From NCBI RefSeq assembly GCF_002891295.1, contig NZ_LGUI01000008.1:186001-250000 (forward strand): a DNA stretch of 64,000 nt, in the 5' to 3' direction. Under the pieces are notes generated by a model. The model did not search any database. It was not told the origin of the DNA and worked only from the letters and a program-made list of their open reading frames with translations. Source of the stretch: Streptomyces eurocidicus (lineage in GTDB: Bacteria > Actinomycetota > Actinomycetes > Streptomycetales > Streptomycetaceae). Positions 26,816 through 35,722 of the stretch are shown here, piece by piece; position 1 is the stretch's first letter, and the number at the start of each line of letters is the position of its first letter. A program made the translations under genes and the position numbers.

Positions 26816-27418
26816 ATGCGCGACGACGATACGACGGGACCCCCCGCGGCCACCGCCCCCGGGGAGATCGGCGCTCTCGTCGCCCGCGCGGTCGAGGGCG
26901 ACCGGAGGGCCACGCACGATCTGCTGGCCCTGGTCCACCCCCTCGCGCTGCGCTACTGCCGCACCCGGCTCTCCCGGCTCCCGGGTGACGCCCGCCACTT
27001 CGTGGACGACCTCGCGCAGGAGGTCTGCCTCGCCGTGCTCTGCGCCCTGCCGCGCTACCGCGACACCGGGCGCCCCTTCGAGGCTTTCGTCGTGGCCATC
27101 GCCGCGCACAAGGTCGCCGATCTCCAGCGGGCCGCCATGCGGCACCCCGGCTCCACGGCCGTCCCCTCGGACGAGATGCCGGAGCAGCCGGACGACTCGC
27201 TCGGTCCCGAGGAGCGCGCGCTGCTCAGCAGTGACGCCGAGTGGGCCAAGAAACTGCTGGCCAATCTCCCGGAGAACCAGCGCGAGCTGGTCCTGCTGCG
27301 GGTCGCCATCGGGATGACGGCGGAGGAGACGGGCCAGATGCTCGGCATGTCGCCGGGTGCCGTGCGGGTCGCCCAGCACCGGGCGCTCAGCAGGCTCCGG
27401 GCGCTCGCCGAGCAGTGA
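26816..27418 (+). CDS. shbA: ECF sigma factor ShbA-type (controls hrdB)
   Basis: The 200-residue sigma-70 family protein has region 2 (HPLALRYCRTRL, FVDDLAQEVCLAVL, FEAFVVAIAAHKVAD) and region 4 (LPENQRELVLLRV, MTAEETGQMLGMSPGAVRVAQHRAL). Its place between bldM and guaB matches the S. coelicolor gene for ShbA, which transcribes the principal sigma factor gene hrdB. The frame is open 55 codons upstream. I chose ATG 26816 (MRDDDTTGP), though its ribosome binding site is weak and an upstream start is possible. Confidence 0.85.
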   Translation: MRDDDTTGPPAATAPGEIGALVARAVEGDRRATHDLLALVHPLALRYCRTRLSRLPGDARHFVDDLAQEVCLAVLCALPRYRDTGRPFEAFVVAIAAHKVADLQRAAMRHPGSTAVPSDEMPEQPDDSLGPEERALLSSDAEWAKKLLANLPENQRELVLLRVAIGMTAEETGQMLGMSPGAVRVAQHRALSRLRALAEQ

Positions 27419-27621
27419 TCCGGCACGGTGACCCGTGCGGTGGCCGGAGGCGTTCCGCCCCCTGATCCGTGCGGTGATCCGTGCGGGTGCCGGGGCCGGA
27501 GCGCGGGCTGTTTGGTGTGAACGTCCAAGTGATGCGGGACTCAGCCGTCGTGGAATGGGACACGTGTCGCGGCCGTTAGCATGGGAGTCCGCGCTGGGGC
27601 AAGACCATTTGGGAAGGTGTC

Positions 27622-29124
27622 ATGACTGACAACGTCGACGGAATGCCCGGGAAATTCGCGATGCTCGGTCTGACTTATGACGACGTCCTGCTGCTGCCGG
27701 GCGCTTCGGAGGTCCTGCCGAACGCCGTCGACACCTCCTCCCGGGTCTCGCGCAACGTCCGGGTGAACATCCCGCTGCTCTCCGCGGCGATGGACAAGGT
27801 CACCGAGGCGCGCATGGCCATCGCCATGGCCCGGCAGGGCGGCGCCGGCGTGCTGCACCGCAATCTCTCCATCGAGGACCAGGCCAACCAGGTCGACCTG
27901 GTCAAGCGCTCCGAGTCCGGCATGGTCACGGACCCGATCACGGTCCGCCCGGACGCCACGCTCGCCGAGGCGGACGCGCTCTGCGCGAAGTTCCGCATCA
28001 GCGGCGTCCCGGTCACCGACGCCGCGGGCAAGCTGCTCGGCATCGTCACCAACCGCGACATGGCCTTCGAGTCCGACCGCAGCCGTCAGGTGCGCGAGGT
28101 CATGACGCCGATGCCGCTGGTCACGGGCAAGGTCGGGATCTCCGGCGAGGACGCCATCGAGCTGCTCCGCCGCCACAAGATCGAGAAGCTGCCGCTGGTC
28201 GACGACGCCGGTGTGCTCAAGGGCCTCATCACGGTCAAGGACTTCGTCAAGGCCGAGAAGTACCCGAACGCCGCCAAGGACTCCGAGGGCCGGCTGGTCG
28301 TCGGTGCCGCCGTGGGCGTCGGCGCGGAGGCGTACGAGCGCGCTCAGGCGCTCGTGGAGGCCGGTGCCGACTTCCTGGTCGTGGACAGCGCCCACGGCCA
28401 CAGCCGCGGCATCCTCGACATGATCGCCAAGGTCAAGTCCAACATCGCCGTCGATGTCGTCGGCGGCAACGTCGCCACCCGCGACGGCGCCCAGGCGCTG
28501 ATCGACGCCGGCTGCGACGGCGTCAAGGTCGGCGTCGGCCCGGGCTCGATCTGCACCACCCGCGTCGTCGCCGGCATCGGCGTCCCGCAGGTCACCGCCA
28601 TCTACGAGGCCGCCCAGGCGTGTCACGCGGCCGGTGTGCCGCTGATCGGCGACGGTGGTCTGCAGTACTCCGGCGACATCGCCAAGGCGATCGCCGCCGG
28701 TGCCGACACGGTGATGCTCGGCTCGCTGCTCGCGGGCTGCGAGGAGTCGCCGGGCGAGATGGTCTTCATCAGCGGCAAGCAGTTCAAGTCCTACCGGGGC
28801 ATGGGCTCGCTGGGCGCGATGCAGTCCCGCGGCCAGGCCCGTTCCTTCTCGAAGGACCGCTACTTCCAGGACAACGTCCTCTCCGAGGACAAGCTCGTCC
28901 CCGAGGGCATCGAGGGCCAGGTGCCCTACCGCGGCCCGCTGGCGTCCGTCGCCCACCAGCTCATCGGCGGTCTCCGCGCCTCCATGGGCTACGTCGGCTC
29001 GGCCAACGTCCAGGAGCTCAAGGACAAGGGCACCTTCGTCCGGATCACCTCGGCCGGGCTCAAGGAGAGCCACCCGCACGACATCCAGATGACCACCGAG
29101 GCGCCCAACTACTCCCGCCGGTAG
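27622..29124 (+). CDS. guaB: Inosine-5'-monophosphate dehydrogenase
   Basis: The 500-residue enzyme oxidises IMP to XMP, the committed step of GMP synthesis. It has the TIM-barrel start LTYDDVLLLPG, paired CBS domains at about residues 95-215, the catalytic Cys311 in GPGSICTTR, and the mobile flap with the substrate segment YRGMGSLGAM. Length and motifs are complete. GGGAAGGTG precedes the ATG. It is followed by a terminator and then guaB3. Confidence 0.97.
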   Translation: MTDNVDGMPGKFAMLGLTYDDVLLLPGASEVLPNAVDTSSRVSRNVRVNIPLLSAAMDKVTEARMAIAMARQGGAGVLHRNLSIEDQANQVDLVKRSESGMVTDPITVRPDATLAEADALCAKFRISGVPVTDAAGKLLGIVTNRDMAFESDRSRQVREVMTPMPLVTGKVGISGEDAIELLRRHKIEKLPLVDDAGVLKGLITVKDFVKAEKYPNAAKDSEGRLVVGAAVGVGAEAYERAQALVEAGADFLVVDSAHGHSRGILDMIAKVKSNIAVDVVGGNVATRDGAQALIDAGCDGVKVGVGPGSICTTRVVAGIGVPQVTAIYEAAQACHAAGVPLIGDGGLQYSGDIAKAIAAGADTVMLGSLLAGCEESPGEMVFISGKQFKSYRGMGSLGAMQSRGQARSFSKDRYFQDNVLSEDKLVPEGIEGQVPYRGPLASVAHQLIGGLRASMGYVGSANVQELKDKGTFVRITSAGLKESHPHDIQMTTEAPNYSRR

Positions 29125-29148
29125 TAGTCCGCGTTTCAAGCGCTTTAC

Positions 29149-29179
29149 GGAGCCCGCGACCGCTCAGGCCGCGGGCTCC
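29149..29179 (+). terminator. Terminator after guaB
   Basis: A 10-bp stem GGAGCCCGCG (29149-29158) pairs with CGCGGGCTCC (29170-29179). It lies just downstream of the guaB stop and before the guaB3 ribosome binding site. Confidence 0.65.
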
Positions 29180-29231
29180 GCCGCGTCGGGGATACTGGAT
29201 GCGGCAGGACGTAGAAGGAAAGGCCACACAC

Positions 29232-30359
29232 GTGACTGAGATCGAGATCGGGCGCGGCAAGCGCGGCCGCCGGGCGTACGCGTTCGACGACATCGCCGTC
29301 GTCCCGAGTCGCCGTACCCGCGACCCCAAGGAGGTCTCGATCGCCTGGCAGATCGACGCCTACCGCTTCGAGCTGCCGTTCCTGGCCGCCCCGATGGACT
29401 CGGTCGTCTCGCCCGAGACCGCCATCCGCATCGGCGAGCTGGGCGGCCTGGGCGTGCTCAACCTCGAGGGTCTCTGGACCCGCTACGAGGACCCCGAGCC
29501 GCTGCTCGCGGAGATCGCCGAGCTGGACGAGACGGCGGCCACCAAGCGCCTCCAGGAGATCTACGCGGCTCCGATCAAGGAGGAGCTGATCGGGCAGCGC
29601 ATCAAGGAGGTCCGCGACTCCGGTGTCGTGACCGCCGCCGCGCTCTCCCCGCAGCGCACCGCGCAGTTCTCCAAGGCCGTCGTCGACGCCGGCGTGGACA
29701 TCTTCGTGATCCGTGGCACCACGGTCTCCGCCGAGCACGTCTCCGGCGCCGCCGAGCCGCTGAACCTGAAGCAGTTCATCTACGAGCTCGACGTCCCGGT
29801 CATCGTCGGCGGCTGCGCCACGTACACCGCCGCGCTGCACCTGATGCGCACCGGCGCCGCGGGCGTCCTCGTGGGCTTCGGCGGCGGCGCCGCCCACACC
29901 ACCCGTAACGTCCTGGGCATCCAGGTCCCGATGGCGACCGCCGTCGCCGACGTGGCCGCCGCCCGCCGTGACTACATGGACGAGTCCGGCGGCCGTTACG
30001 TCCACGTCATCGCCGACGGCGGCGTGGGCTGGTCCGGCGACCTGCCGAAGGCCGTCGCCTGCGGCGCCGACGCCGTGATGATGGGCTCCCCGCTCGCCCG
30101 CGCCACCGACGCGCCGGGCCGCGGCTACCACTGGGGCATGGAGGCCGTCCACGAGGACGTGCCGCGCGGCAAGCGCATGAACCTGGGCACGGTCGGCACC
30201 ACCGAGGAGATCCTCACCGGTCCCTCGCACACCCCCGACGGGTCGATGAACATGTTCGGCGCCCTGCGCCGCGCCATGGCGACCACGGGCTACAGCGAGC
30301 TCAAGGAGTTCCAGCGGGTCGAGGTGACGGTCGCGCCGTCGCAGCACGACAACCGCTGA
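29232..30359 (+). CDS. guaB3: GuaB3 family IMP dehydrogenase-related protein
   Basis: The 375-residue protein begins at a GTG (VTEIEIGRGKRGRRAYAF). It shares the IMPDH barrel (FDDIAVVPSRRT, FLAAPMDSVV, IADGGVGWSGDLPKA) but lacks the CBS domains, and its catalytic loop differs from GuaB. This is the actinobacterial GuaB3 form found next to guaB; its reaction is still uncertain in the literature I know. A GGAAAGG lies upstream. A strong hairpin ends the transcript. Confidence 0.92.
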   Translation: MTEIEIGRGKRGRRAYAFDDIAVVPSRRTRDPKEVSIAWQIDAYRFELPFLAAPMDSVVSPETAIRIGELGGLGVLNLEGLWTRYEDPEPLLAEIAELDETAATKRLQEIYAAPIKEELIGQRIKEVRDSGVVTAAALSPQRTAQFSKAVVDAGVDIFVIRGTTVSAEHVSGAAEPLNLKQFIYELDVPVIVGGCATYTAALHLMRTGAAGVLVGFGGGAAHTTRNVLGIQVPMATAVADVAAARRDYMDESGGRYVHVIADGGVGWSGDLPKAVACGADAVMMGSPLARATDAPGRGYHWGMEAVHEDVPRGKRMNLGTVGTTEEILTGPSHTPDGSMNMFGALRRAMATTGYSELKEFQRVEVTVAPSQHDNR

Positions 30360-30371
30360 CCCCGTAGCGAC

Positions 30372-30410
30372 GCGAAGGGCCCGGACCGCATCGCGGTCCG
30401 GGCCCTTCGC
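30372..30410. terminator. Strong terminator between guaB3 and the convergent gene
   Basis: A perfect 18-bp stem, GCGAAGGGCCCGGACCGC (30372-30389) with its complement at 30393-30410, closes a three-base loop. It is positioned to end both guaB3 and the leftward membrane-protein gene. Confidence 0.9.
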
Positions 30411-30439
30411 GCTGTCCCGGCGCCCCGGGAGAGCGGTGA

Positions 30440-31042
30440 TCAGCCGGCGAGCTTGCGGGTCACCTGGAACGCACCCGCGCCGCCGAGGAAGTAGAAGAGC
30501 GCGTCGATGGGCTTCAGCATCTCCTTCCACGCGCGGTTCACCACGTCGAAGTGGTCGACGAGGACGTCGGTCAGCGAGATGTTCCCCCCGTCGGAGAGCG
30601 CCAGCGAGATGCCGAAGACCTGCCCGAGGTAGACACCGGCCGCGCCGAGGACCGCGCCGACGGCCGGCAGCGCGGGCGCCCGCCCGCCGACCTTGCCGAG
30701 GGCCAGGCCGATGAGCGCACCGGTCACCACGGCCATGTAACCGATCTGGGCGCCGTCGGTCGCCTTCAGGATGCCGCCGTACACCCCGGCGCCCACCAGC
30801 ATCGCCACGACCGCGAGGATGACCGCGAGGCCCGGGTTGCCGCGGCGGACGGGCGCGGGCGGCGGCGGGTAGCCGCCGGGGGCGCCGTACGGGGCCTGGG
30901 GCGCACCGTAAGGCGGCTGGGGCTGGGCGTAGGGCTGCGGCTGCCCGTACTGCGGCTGAGGGCCGGGCTGTCCGTAAGGCTGCTGCGGCGGCTGCTGGCC
31001 GTACGGGTTCGGCTGCTGCGGCTGCTGCCAGGGCTGGCTCAT
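30440..31042 (-). CDS. Membrane protein with Pro/Gln/Tyr-rich N-terminal tail
   Basis: The 200-residue protein has residues 1-68 made of PYGQ/PQP-type low-complexity repeats. Then come three or four hydrophobic segments (GLAVILAVVAMLVGAGVYGG, IGYMAVVTGALIGLALG, ALPAVGAVLGAAGVYLGQ) and a C-terminal soluble stretch with LTDVLVDHFD. The first 70 residues are presumably cytoplasmic and disordered, a layout common in actinobacterial membrane proteins. It is divergent from the mreB-like gene, 98 bp away. Function unknown. Confidence 0.8.
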   Translation of the reverse strand: MSQPWQQPQQPNPYGQQPPQQPYGQPGPQPQYGQPQPYAQPQPPYGAPQAPYGAPGGYPPPPAPVRRGNPGLAVILAVVAMLVGAGVYGGILKATDGAQIGYMAVVTGALIGLALGKVGGRAPALPAVGAVLGAAGVYLGQVFGISLALSDGGNISLTDVLVDHFDVVNRAWKEMLKPIDALFYFLGGAGAFQVTRKLAG

Positions 31043-31140
31043 GTGGGTTCCCCCGGGATAAGTGGTGCGGTGTCACCGACAGCGAGCACGCCGGTGTGAA
31101 CTCCGTATAAAGGTTCGACCGTAAGGAATAATGGCAACTT

Positions 31141-32292
31141 ATGGCGCAAAGCAAGTCGTTCAGCGGCAGGGACATGGGGATCGACCTCGGCACGGCGAAC
31201 ACGCTGGTGTACGTCCGGGGTAAGGGGGTAGTGCTCAACGAGCCATCGGTTGTCGCCGTCAACGCCGAGGACGGCAGTGTGCTGTCGGTGGGTTTCGAGG
31301 CCAAGGAGACGATCGGCCGCACCCCTTCGAACATCGTCGCGGTCCGCCCGCTGCGCGACGGCGTCATAGCCGACTTCGAGATAGCCGAACGCATGATGCG
31401 GCACTTCATCAAGAAGGTCCAGGGCAACCGCCGTTTCTCCCGCCCGCGCGTGGTCGTGTGCGTGCCCTCGGGCATCACGGGCGTCGAGCGGCGCGCCGTC
31501 ATCGAGGCGGCTTCCCAGGCGGGGGCGCGTCAGGTGCACCTGGTCGAGGAGCCCATGGCGGCGGCCATCGGCGCCGGGCTGCCGGTCAGCGAGCCGACCG
31601 GCTGCATGGTCGTGGACGTCGGCGGCGGCACCACCGAGGTCGCGGTGATCTCGCTGGGCGGCATCGTCACGGCCCGCTCGGTGCGGACCGCCGGGGACGC
31701 CATGGACGCGGCGATCACCTCGTACGTGAAGAAGAAGTTCTCCCTCGCGATCGGTGAACGCACCGCCGAGGAGATCAAGATGAGCATCGGCTCGGCCTCC
31801 CCGACGGGCTCCTGGACGGCGGCCGGCCTGACCGCGCTCGCCAAGCAGCTGGAGAAGAACGACGGCCTGGAGGACACGGGCGACCCGGAGGAGACCCAGG
31901 GCCTGCTGCCCCCGGACCGCTTCACGATCCGCGGCCGCGACCAGGTGAGCGGCCTGCCCAAGACGCTGGAGCTGACGGCGGACGAGATCCGGCACGCGCT
32001 GACGGAGCCGGTCGACGCCATCGTCATGGCGGTCCGCCAGACCCTGGACGAGACCCCGCCGGAGCTCGCCGGCGACATCATGGACCGCGGCATCGTCCTC
32101 ACGGGCGGCGGCGCGCTCCTGCGCGGCCTGGACGTCCGCCTGAGCCGGGAGCTCGACATCCCGGTCATCATCGCGGACGAGCCCCTGGACTGCGTGGCCG
32201 TCGGCACGGGCCGCTGCGTGGAGGACTTCGCGTCCCTGAAGACGGTCCTGGACGCCCAGCCGGGCCGGCTGCTGGGGACGGGGCGGCTGTAA
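31141..32292 (+). CDS. MreB/Mbl-like actin homologue with an internal insertion
   Basis: The 383-residue protein has the actin-fold motifs MGIDLGTANTLVYV (phosphate 1), VVDVGGGTTEVAVI (phosphate 2) and VLTGGGALLRGL (adenosine). It has the FSRPRVVVCVPSGIT and EEPMAAAIGAGL segments of MreB. After EEIKMSIGSA (about residue 220) there is an acidic insert of about 40 residues (ALAKQLEKNDGLEDTGDPEE) before FTIRGRDQVSGLPKTLEL resumes; typical MreB is about 345 residues. No mreC or mreD follow, so this is an additional paralogue rather than the sporulation mre operon. It is probably a filament-forming cytoskeletal protein whose role is unproven. Confidence 0.88.
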   Translation: MAQSKSFSGRDMGIDLGTANTLVYVRGKGVVLNEPSVVAVNAEDGSVLSVGFEAKETIGRTPSNIVAVRPLRDGVIADFEIAERMMRHFIKKVQGNRRFSRPRVVVCVPSGITGVERRAVIEAASQAGARQVHLVEEPMAAAIGAGLPVSEPTGCMVVDVGGGTTEVAVISLGGIVTARSVRTAGDAMDAAITSYVKKKFSLAIGERTAEEIKMSIGSASPTGSWTAAGLTALAKQLEKNDGLEDTGDPEETQGLLPPDRFTIRGRDQVSGLPKTLELTADEIRHALTEPVDAIVMAVRQTLDETPPELAGDIMDRGIVLTGGGALLRGLDVRLSRELDIPVIIADEPLDCVAVGTGRCVEDFASLKTVLDAQPGRLLGTGRL

Positions 32293-32411
32293 TTCGGCCC
32301 GGCCGGCGTTTGAGGCCACCGGGGTCCGGGGCGGAGCCCCGCCACGCGGCGGAGCCGCACATCGGATACAGCGGGAAGGGGCGGGGAGGGGAAGAGGCCC
32401 CGCGCAGCGGC
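32291..32411. repeat. Dispersed Streptomyces intergenic repeat, copy 2 (inverted relative to copy 1)
   Basis: The reverse complement runs CCGCTGCGCGGGG, CCCCTTCCCGCTGTATCCGA, TGCGGCTCCGCCGCGTGG, GGCTCCGCCCC and CAAACGCCGGCCGGGC, matching copy 1 at 13303-13442 with a few substitutions and a gap. It lies between the convergent mreB-like gene and the nucleotide-sugar dehydrogenase gene, and contains the GCCACGCGGCGGAGC hairpin. Confidence 0.75.
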
Positions 32412-32456
32412 ATCCCGCCCCGCCCGGTCTCTCCGCCGGCCCCGCCCACCCCGCCG

Positions 32457-33722
32457 TCACAACCGGTGAGCCATCCCCGCCGGCGTAGCCCCCCGCGTGT
32501 CCAGCAGCAACTGCGCCTTCACCGCCAGCCCCTGCAGGTCGTACGTCCGGTGGTGCTGGAGCAGCACCGTCAGATCCGCCGCCGCGGCCGCCTCGTAGAG
32601 GCTGTCCGCCCGGGGCACCGGCCGCCCGAGCAGGTTCCACTGCGCCACGTACGGGTCGTGGTAGCTGAGCTGCGCGCCCAGCTCCATCAGCCGGGAGGCG
32701 ATCTCGCGGGCGGGTGAGCCCTCCTGGTCGCCGGTGTCGGCCTTGTAGCTGACGCCGAGCAGGAGCACGCGCGCGCCGCGCGCCGACTTGCCGTGCTCGT
32801 TGAGGAGGGTGGCGCAGCGCTGGGTGACGTAGCGCGGCATCCGCCCGTTGACCTCCTGGGCGAGCTCGACCATGCGCAGCGGGTAGCCGAGGCTACGGCC
32901 CTTGTAGGAGAGGTAGTTGGGGTCCACGGGCACGCCGTGGCCGCCGACCCCGGGCCCCGGGCGGAACGCCTGGAAGCCGAACGGCTTGGTCTCGGCGCAG
33001 CGCACGACGTCCCACAGGTCGACGCCGATGTCGTGGCAGAAGACCGCCATCTCGTTGGCGAGGGCGATGTTGACGTGCCGGTAGTTGCTCTCCAGGACCC
33101 GGACGGCCTCGGCCTCGCGCGGCCCCCGGGCGCGGACGACCTTCTCGCAGATCCGTCCGTAGAACGTGGCGGCGGCCTCGGTGCAGGCCGGGGTGAGGCC
33201 CCCGATGACCTTGGGGATGGAGGCGTAGCCGTGCTGCCGGTCGCCGGGGTCGACCCGGCTGGGGGAGTAGGCGAGGTGGAAGTCGCGCCCGGCGCACAGC
33301 CCCGATCCGGACTCCAGCAGCGGACGCAGGTATTCCTCCGTGGCGCCGGGGTAGACGGCGGACTCCAGCAGCACCGTGGTGTGCGGGCGCAGCCGCCGTG
33401 CGAGCGCACCGGCCGCGGCGGCGACGGCGCCCAGGTCCAGGGCGCGGTCCTCGCCGAGCCGGGTGGGTACGCAGATCACGGCCGTACGGACCCGGCCGAG
33501 CTCGGCGTCCGCGGTCGTGGGGCGGAAGCCCGCCGCGAGCATGCGGCGGACGTCGGCGGCGGTGAGGCCGGCGCCCTCCGAGGGCAGGCGGCCGGCGCGG
33601 AGCTCGGCGACGGTGTGCGGGTCGGGGTCGTAGCCGATGGTTTCGATGCCGGCGGCGGTGGCTGCCTGGGCGAGGGGAAGACCGAGCCGCCCCAGTCCGA
33701 TGACGGCGAGATCTGCGGGCAT
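32457..33722 (-). CDS. Nucleotide-sugar dehydrogenase family protein (WecC/UGDH fold) lacking the catalytic cysteine
   Basis: The 421-residue protein has the UDP-glucose/UDP-ManNAc dehydrogenase layout: Rossmann motif LAVIGLGRLGLPLA at residues 5-18, CVPTRLG, ESAVYPGATEE, NYRHVNIALANEM, PGPGVGGHGVPVDP and the C-terminal LLLGVSYKADTGDQ. In active family members the GVGGH motif is followed by the catalytic Cys. Here it is Gly263 (codon at 32934-32936). SPER is also replaced by SPSR. The protein may be inactive, or a subfamily with altered chemistry. Neighbours give no polysaccharide cluster. The family call is firm; activity is doubtful. Confidence 0.85.
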   Translation of the reverse strand: MPADLAVIGLGRLGLPLAQAATAAGIETIGYDPDPHTVAELRAGRLPSEGAGLTAADVRRMLAAGFRPTTADAELGRVRTAVICVPTRLGEDRALDLGAVAAAAGALARRLRPHTTVLLESAVYPGATEEYLRPLLESGSGLCAGRDFHLAYSPSRVDPGDRQHGYASIPKVIGGLTPACTEAAATFYGRICEKVVRARGPREAEAVRVLESNYRHVNIALANEMAVFCHDIGVDLWDVVRCAETKPFGFQAFRPGPGVGGHGVPVDPNYLSYKGRSLGYPLRMVELAQEVNGRMPRYVTQRCATLLNEHGKSARGARVLLLGVSYKADTGDQEGSPAREIASRLMELGAQLSYHDPYVAQWNLLGRPVPRADSLYEAAAAADLTVLLQHHRTYDLQGLAVKAQLLLDTRGATPAGMAHRL

Positions 33723-33970
33723 GGCGTGCCGGTCCTTCCCCGGAGAGCCGATCCCTGAACGAGTTAGTTCAGGTTAAGGGGATATATGACTGTTATTCGG
33801 GATTGTCACGGCGTGGCTCGCGACCACATGTCGCCGGTGCGGCCAAAGTGGCCGATCTGGGGCAGCATCGAAGGGGAACGTCTGCCTGCCCGTGCCCGCG
33901 CAGTGGGCGGCAGCGGCGTCGGTCGACGTCTTCGTGAACGGCAGCGAGAGCGGTCAAGCGGGAGGCAGCG

Positions 33971-35677
33971 GTGAGGACAGCGACACTCGGTCCGGCGGAG
34001 CGCGGTGCGGCGCTCGCCCGGATGGCGGAGCGGGAACTGGACATCCTGGTGGTCGGCGCCGGCGTCGTCGGCGCGGGCACCGCGCTCGACGCGGCCACCC
34101 GGGGGCTCACGACCGGGCTCGTCGAGGCGAGGGACTGGGCGGCGGGCACCTCCAGCCGGTCCAGCAAGCTCATCCACGGGGGTCTGCGCTATCTGGAGAT
34201 GCTCGACTTCGCGCTCGTGCGCGAGGCGCTCAAGGAGCGCGGGCTGCTGCTGGAGCGCCTCGCGCCGCACCTGGTGAAGCCCGTGCCCTTCCTCTACCCC
34301 CTCCAGCACCGCGGCTGGGAGCGCGTCTACGCGGGCTCGGGCGTCGCCCTCTACGACGCCATGTCGGTCTCCTCGGGGCACGGGCGCGGCCTGCCCACCC
34401 ACCGGCACCTCTCCCGCGGGCGGGCGCTGCGGGTCGCTCCCTGCCTCCGTAAGGACGCTCTGGTCGGCGCGCTGCAGTACTACGACGCCCAGATGGACGA
34501 CGCCCGCTATGTGACGACCCTGGTGCGCACCGCCGCCGCCTACGGCGCGGACGCCGCCAACCGGGCGCGCGTGGTGGGCTTCCTCCGGGAGGGCGAACGG
34601 GTGGTCGGCGCCCGCGTCCTGGACGTCGAGCAGGGCGGCGAGTTCGAGATCCGGGCCCGGCAGATCGTCAACGCCACGGGCGTCTGGACCGACGACACCC
34701 AGAAGCTCATCGCCGAGCGCGGCCAGTTCCACGTACGGGCCTCCAAGGGCATCCACCTGGTCGTGCCCAAGGACCGCATCCACTCCACCACCGGGCTGAT
34801 CCTGCGCACGGAGAAGAGCGTGCTCTTCGTGATTCCCTGGGGCAGGCACTGGATCATCGGCACCACGGACACCGACTGGGACCTGGACAAGGCGCACCCG
34901 GCCGCCTCCAGCGCGGACATCGACTATCTGCTGGAGCACGTCAACGAGGTGCTGGCCGTGCCGCTCACCCGCGACGACGTCCAGGGGGTGTACGCGGGGC
35001 TGCGCCCCCTCCTGGCCGGGGAATCGGACGCGACGAGCAAGCTCTCGCGCGAGCACACCGTGGCGCACCCCGTGCCCGGTCTGGTGGTCGTGGCGGGCGG
35101 CAAGTACACGACGTACCGGGTGATGGCGAAGGACGCGGTGGACGAGGCGGTGCACGGCCTCGCGCAGCGGGTCGCGGACTGCGTCACGGAGGACGTGCCG
35201 CTGGTGGGCGCCGAGGGCTACAAGGCGCTGTGGAACGGACGCGCCCAGATCGCCCAGCGCACCGGTCTGCACGTGGCCCGCGTCGAACACCTGCTCAACC
35301 GCTACGGCTCGATGGTCGACGAGGTGCTGTCCCTCGTCACCGACGACCCCTCCCTGGGCGAGCCGCTCACCGGCGCCGACGACTATCTGCGGGCCGAGGT
35401 CGTCTACGCCGCCTCGCACGAGGGCGCGCGCCATCTGGACGACGTCCTCACCCGCCGCACCCGGATCTCGATCGAGACCTTCGACCGGGGCACGCGCAGC
35501 GCGAGGGAGGCCGCCGGGCTGATGGCGCCGGTCCTGGGCTGGGACCAGGCGCAGATCGAGAAGGAGGTCCAGCACTACGAGAAGCGGGTGGAGGCGGAAC
35601 GGGAGTCGCAGCGTCAGCCGGACGACCTGACGGCGGACGCGGCCCGGCTGGGGGCGCCGGACATCCAGCCGCTGTAA
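33971..35677 (+). CDS. glpD: Glycerol-3-phosphate dehydrogenase (FAD-dependent, aerobic)
   Basis: The 568-residue membrane-associated flavoenzyme oxidises glycerol-3-phosphate to dihydroxyacetone phosphate and passes electrons to quinone. The FAD dinucleotide-binding motif is VVGAGVVGAGTALDAATRG at about residues 27-45. TSSRSSKLIHGGLRYLE, WIIGTTDTDWD and VVAGGKYTTYRVMAKDA are diagnostic. The start is a GTG after GGAGGC. No glpF or glpK is adjacent. It stands alone between the dehydrogenase paralogue and a convergent serine hydrolase. Confidence 0.95.
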   Translation: MRTATLGPAERGAALARMAERELDILVVGAGVVGAGTALDAATRGLTTGLVEARDWAAGTSSRSSKLIHGGLRYLEMLDFALVREALKERGLLLERLAPHLVKPVPFLYPLQHRGWERVYAGSGVALYDAMSVSSGHGRGLPTHRHLSRGRALRVAPCLRKDALVGALQYYDAQMDDARYVTTLVRTAAAYGADAANRARVVGFLREGERVVGARVLDVEQGGEFEIRARQIVNATGVWTDDTQKLIAERGQFHVRASKGIHLVVPKDRIHSTTGLILRTEKSVLFVIPWGRHWIIGTTDTDWDLDKAHPAASSADIDYLLEHVNEVLAVPLTRDDVQGVYAGLRPLLAGESDATSKLSREHTVAHPVPGLVVVAGGKYTTYRVMAKDAVDEAVHGLAQRVADCVTEDVPLVGAEGYKALWNGRAQIAQRTGLHVARVEHLLNRYGSMVDEVLSLVTDDPSLGEPLTGADDYLRAEVVYAASHEGARHLDDVLTRRTRISIETFDRGTRSAREAAGLMAPVLGWDQAQIEKEVQHYEKRVEAERESQRQPDDLTADAARLGAPDIQPL

Positions 35678-35722
35678 GGCCCGCGCCCCGCTTGTCCACA
35701 CCCCCCCCACGCGGGGCACCCA

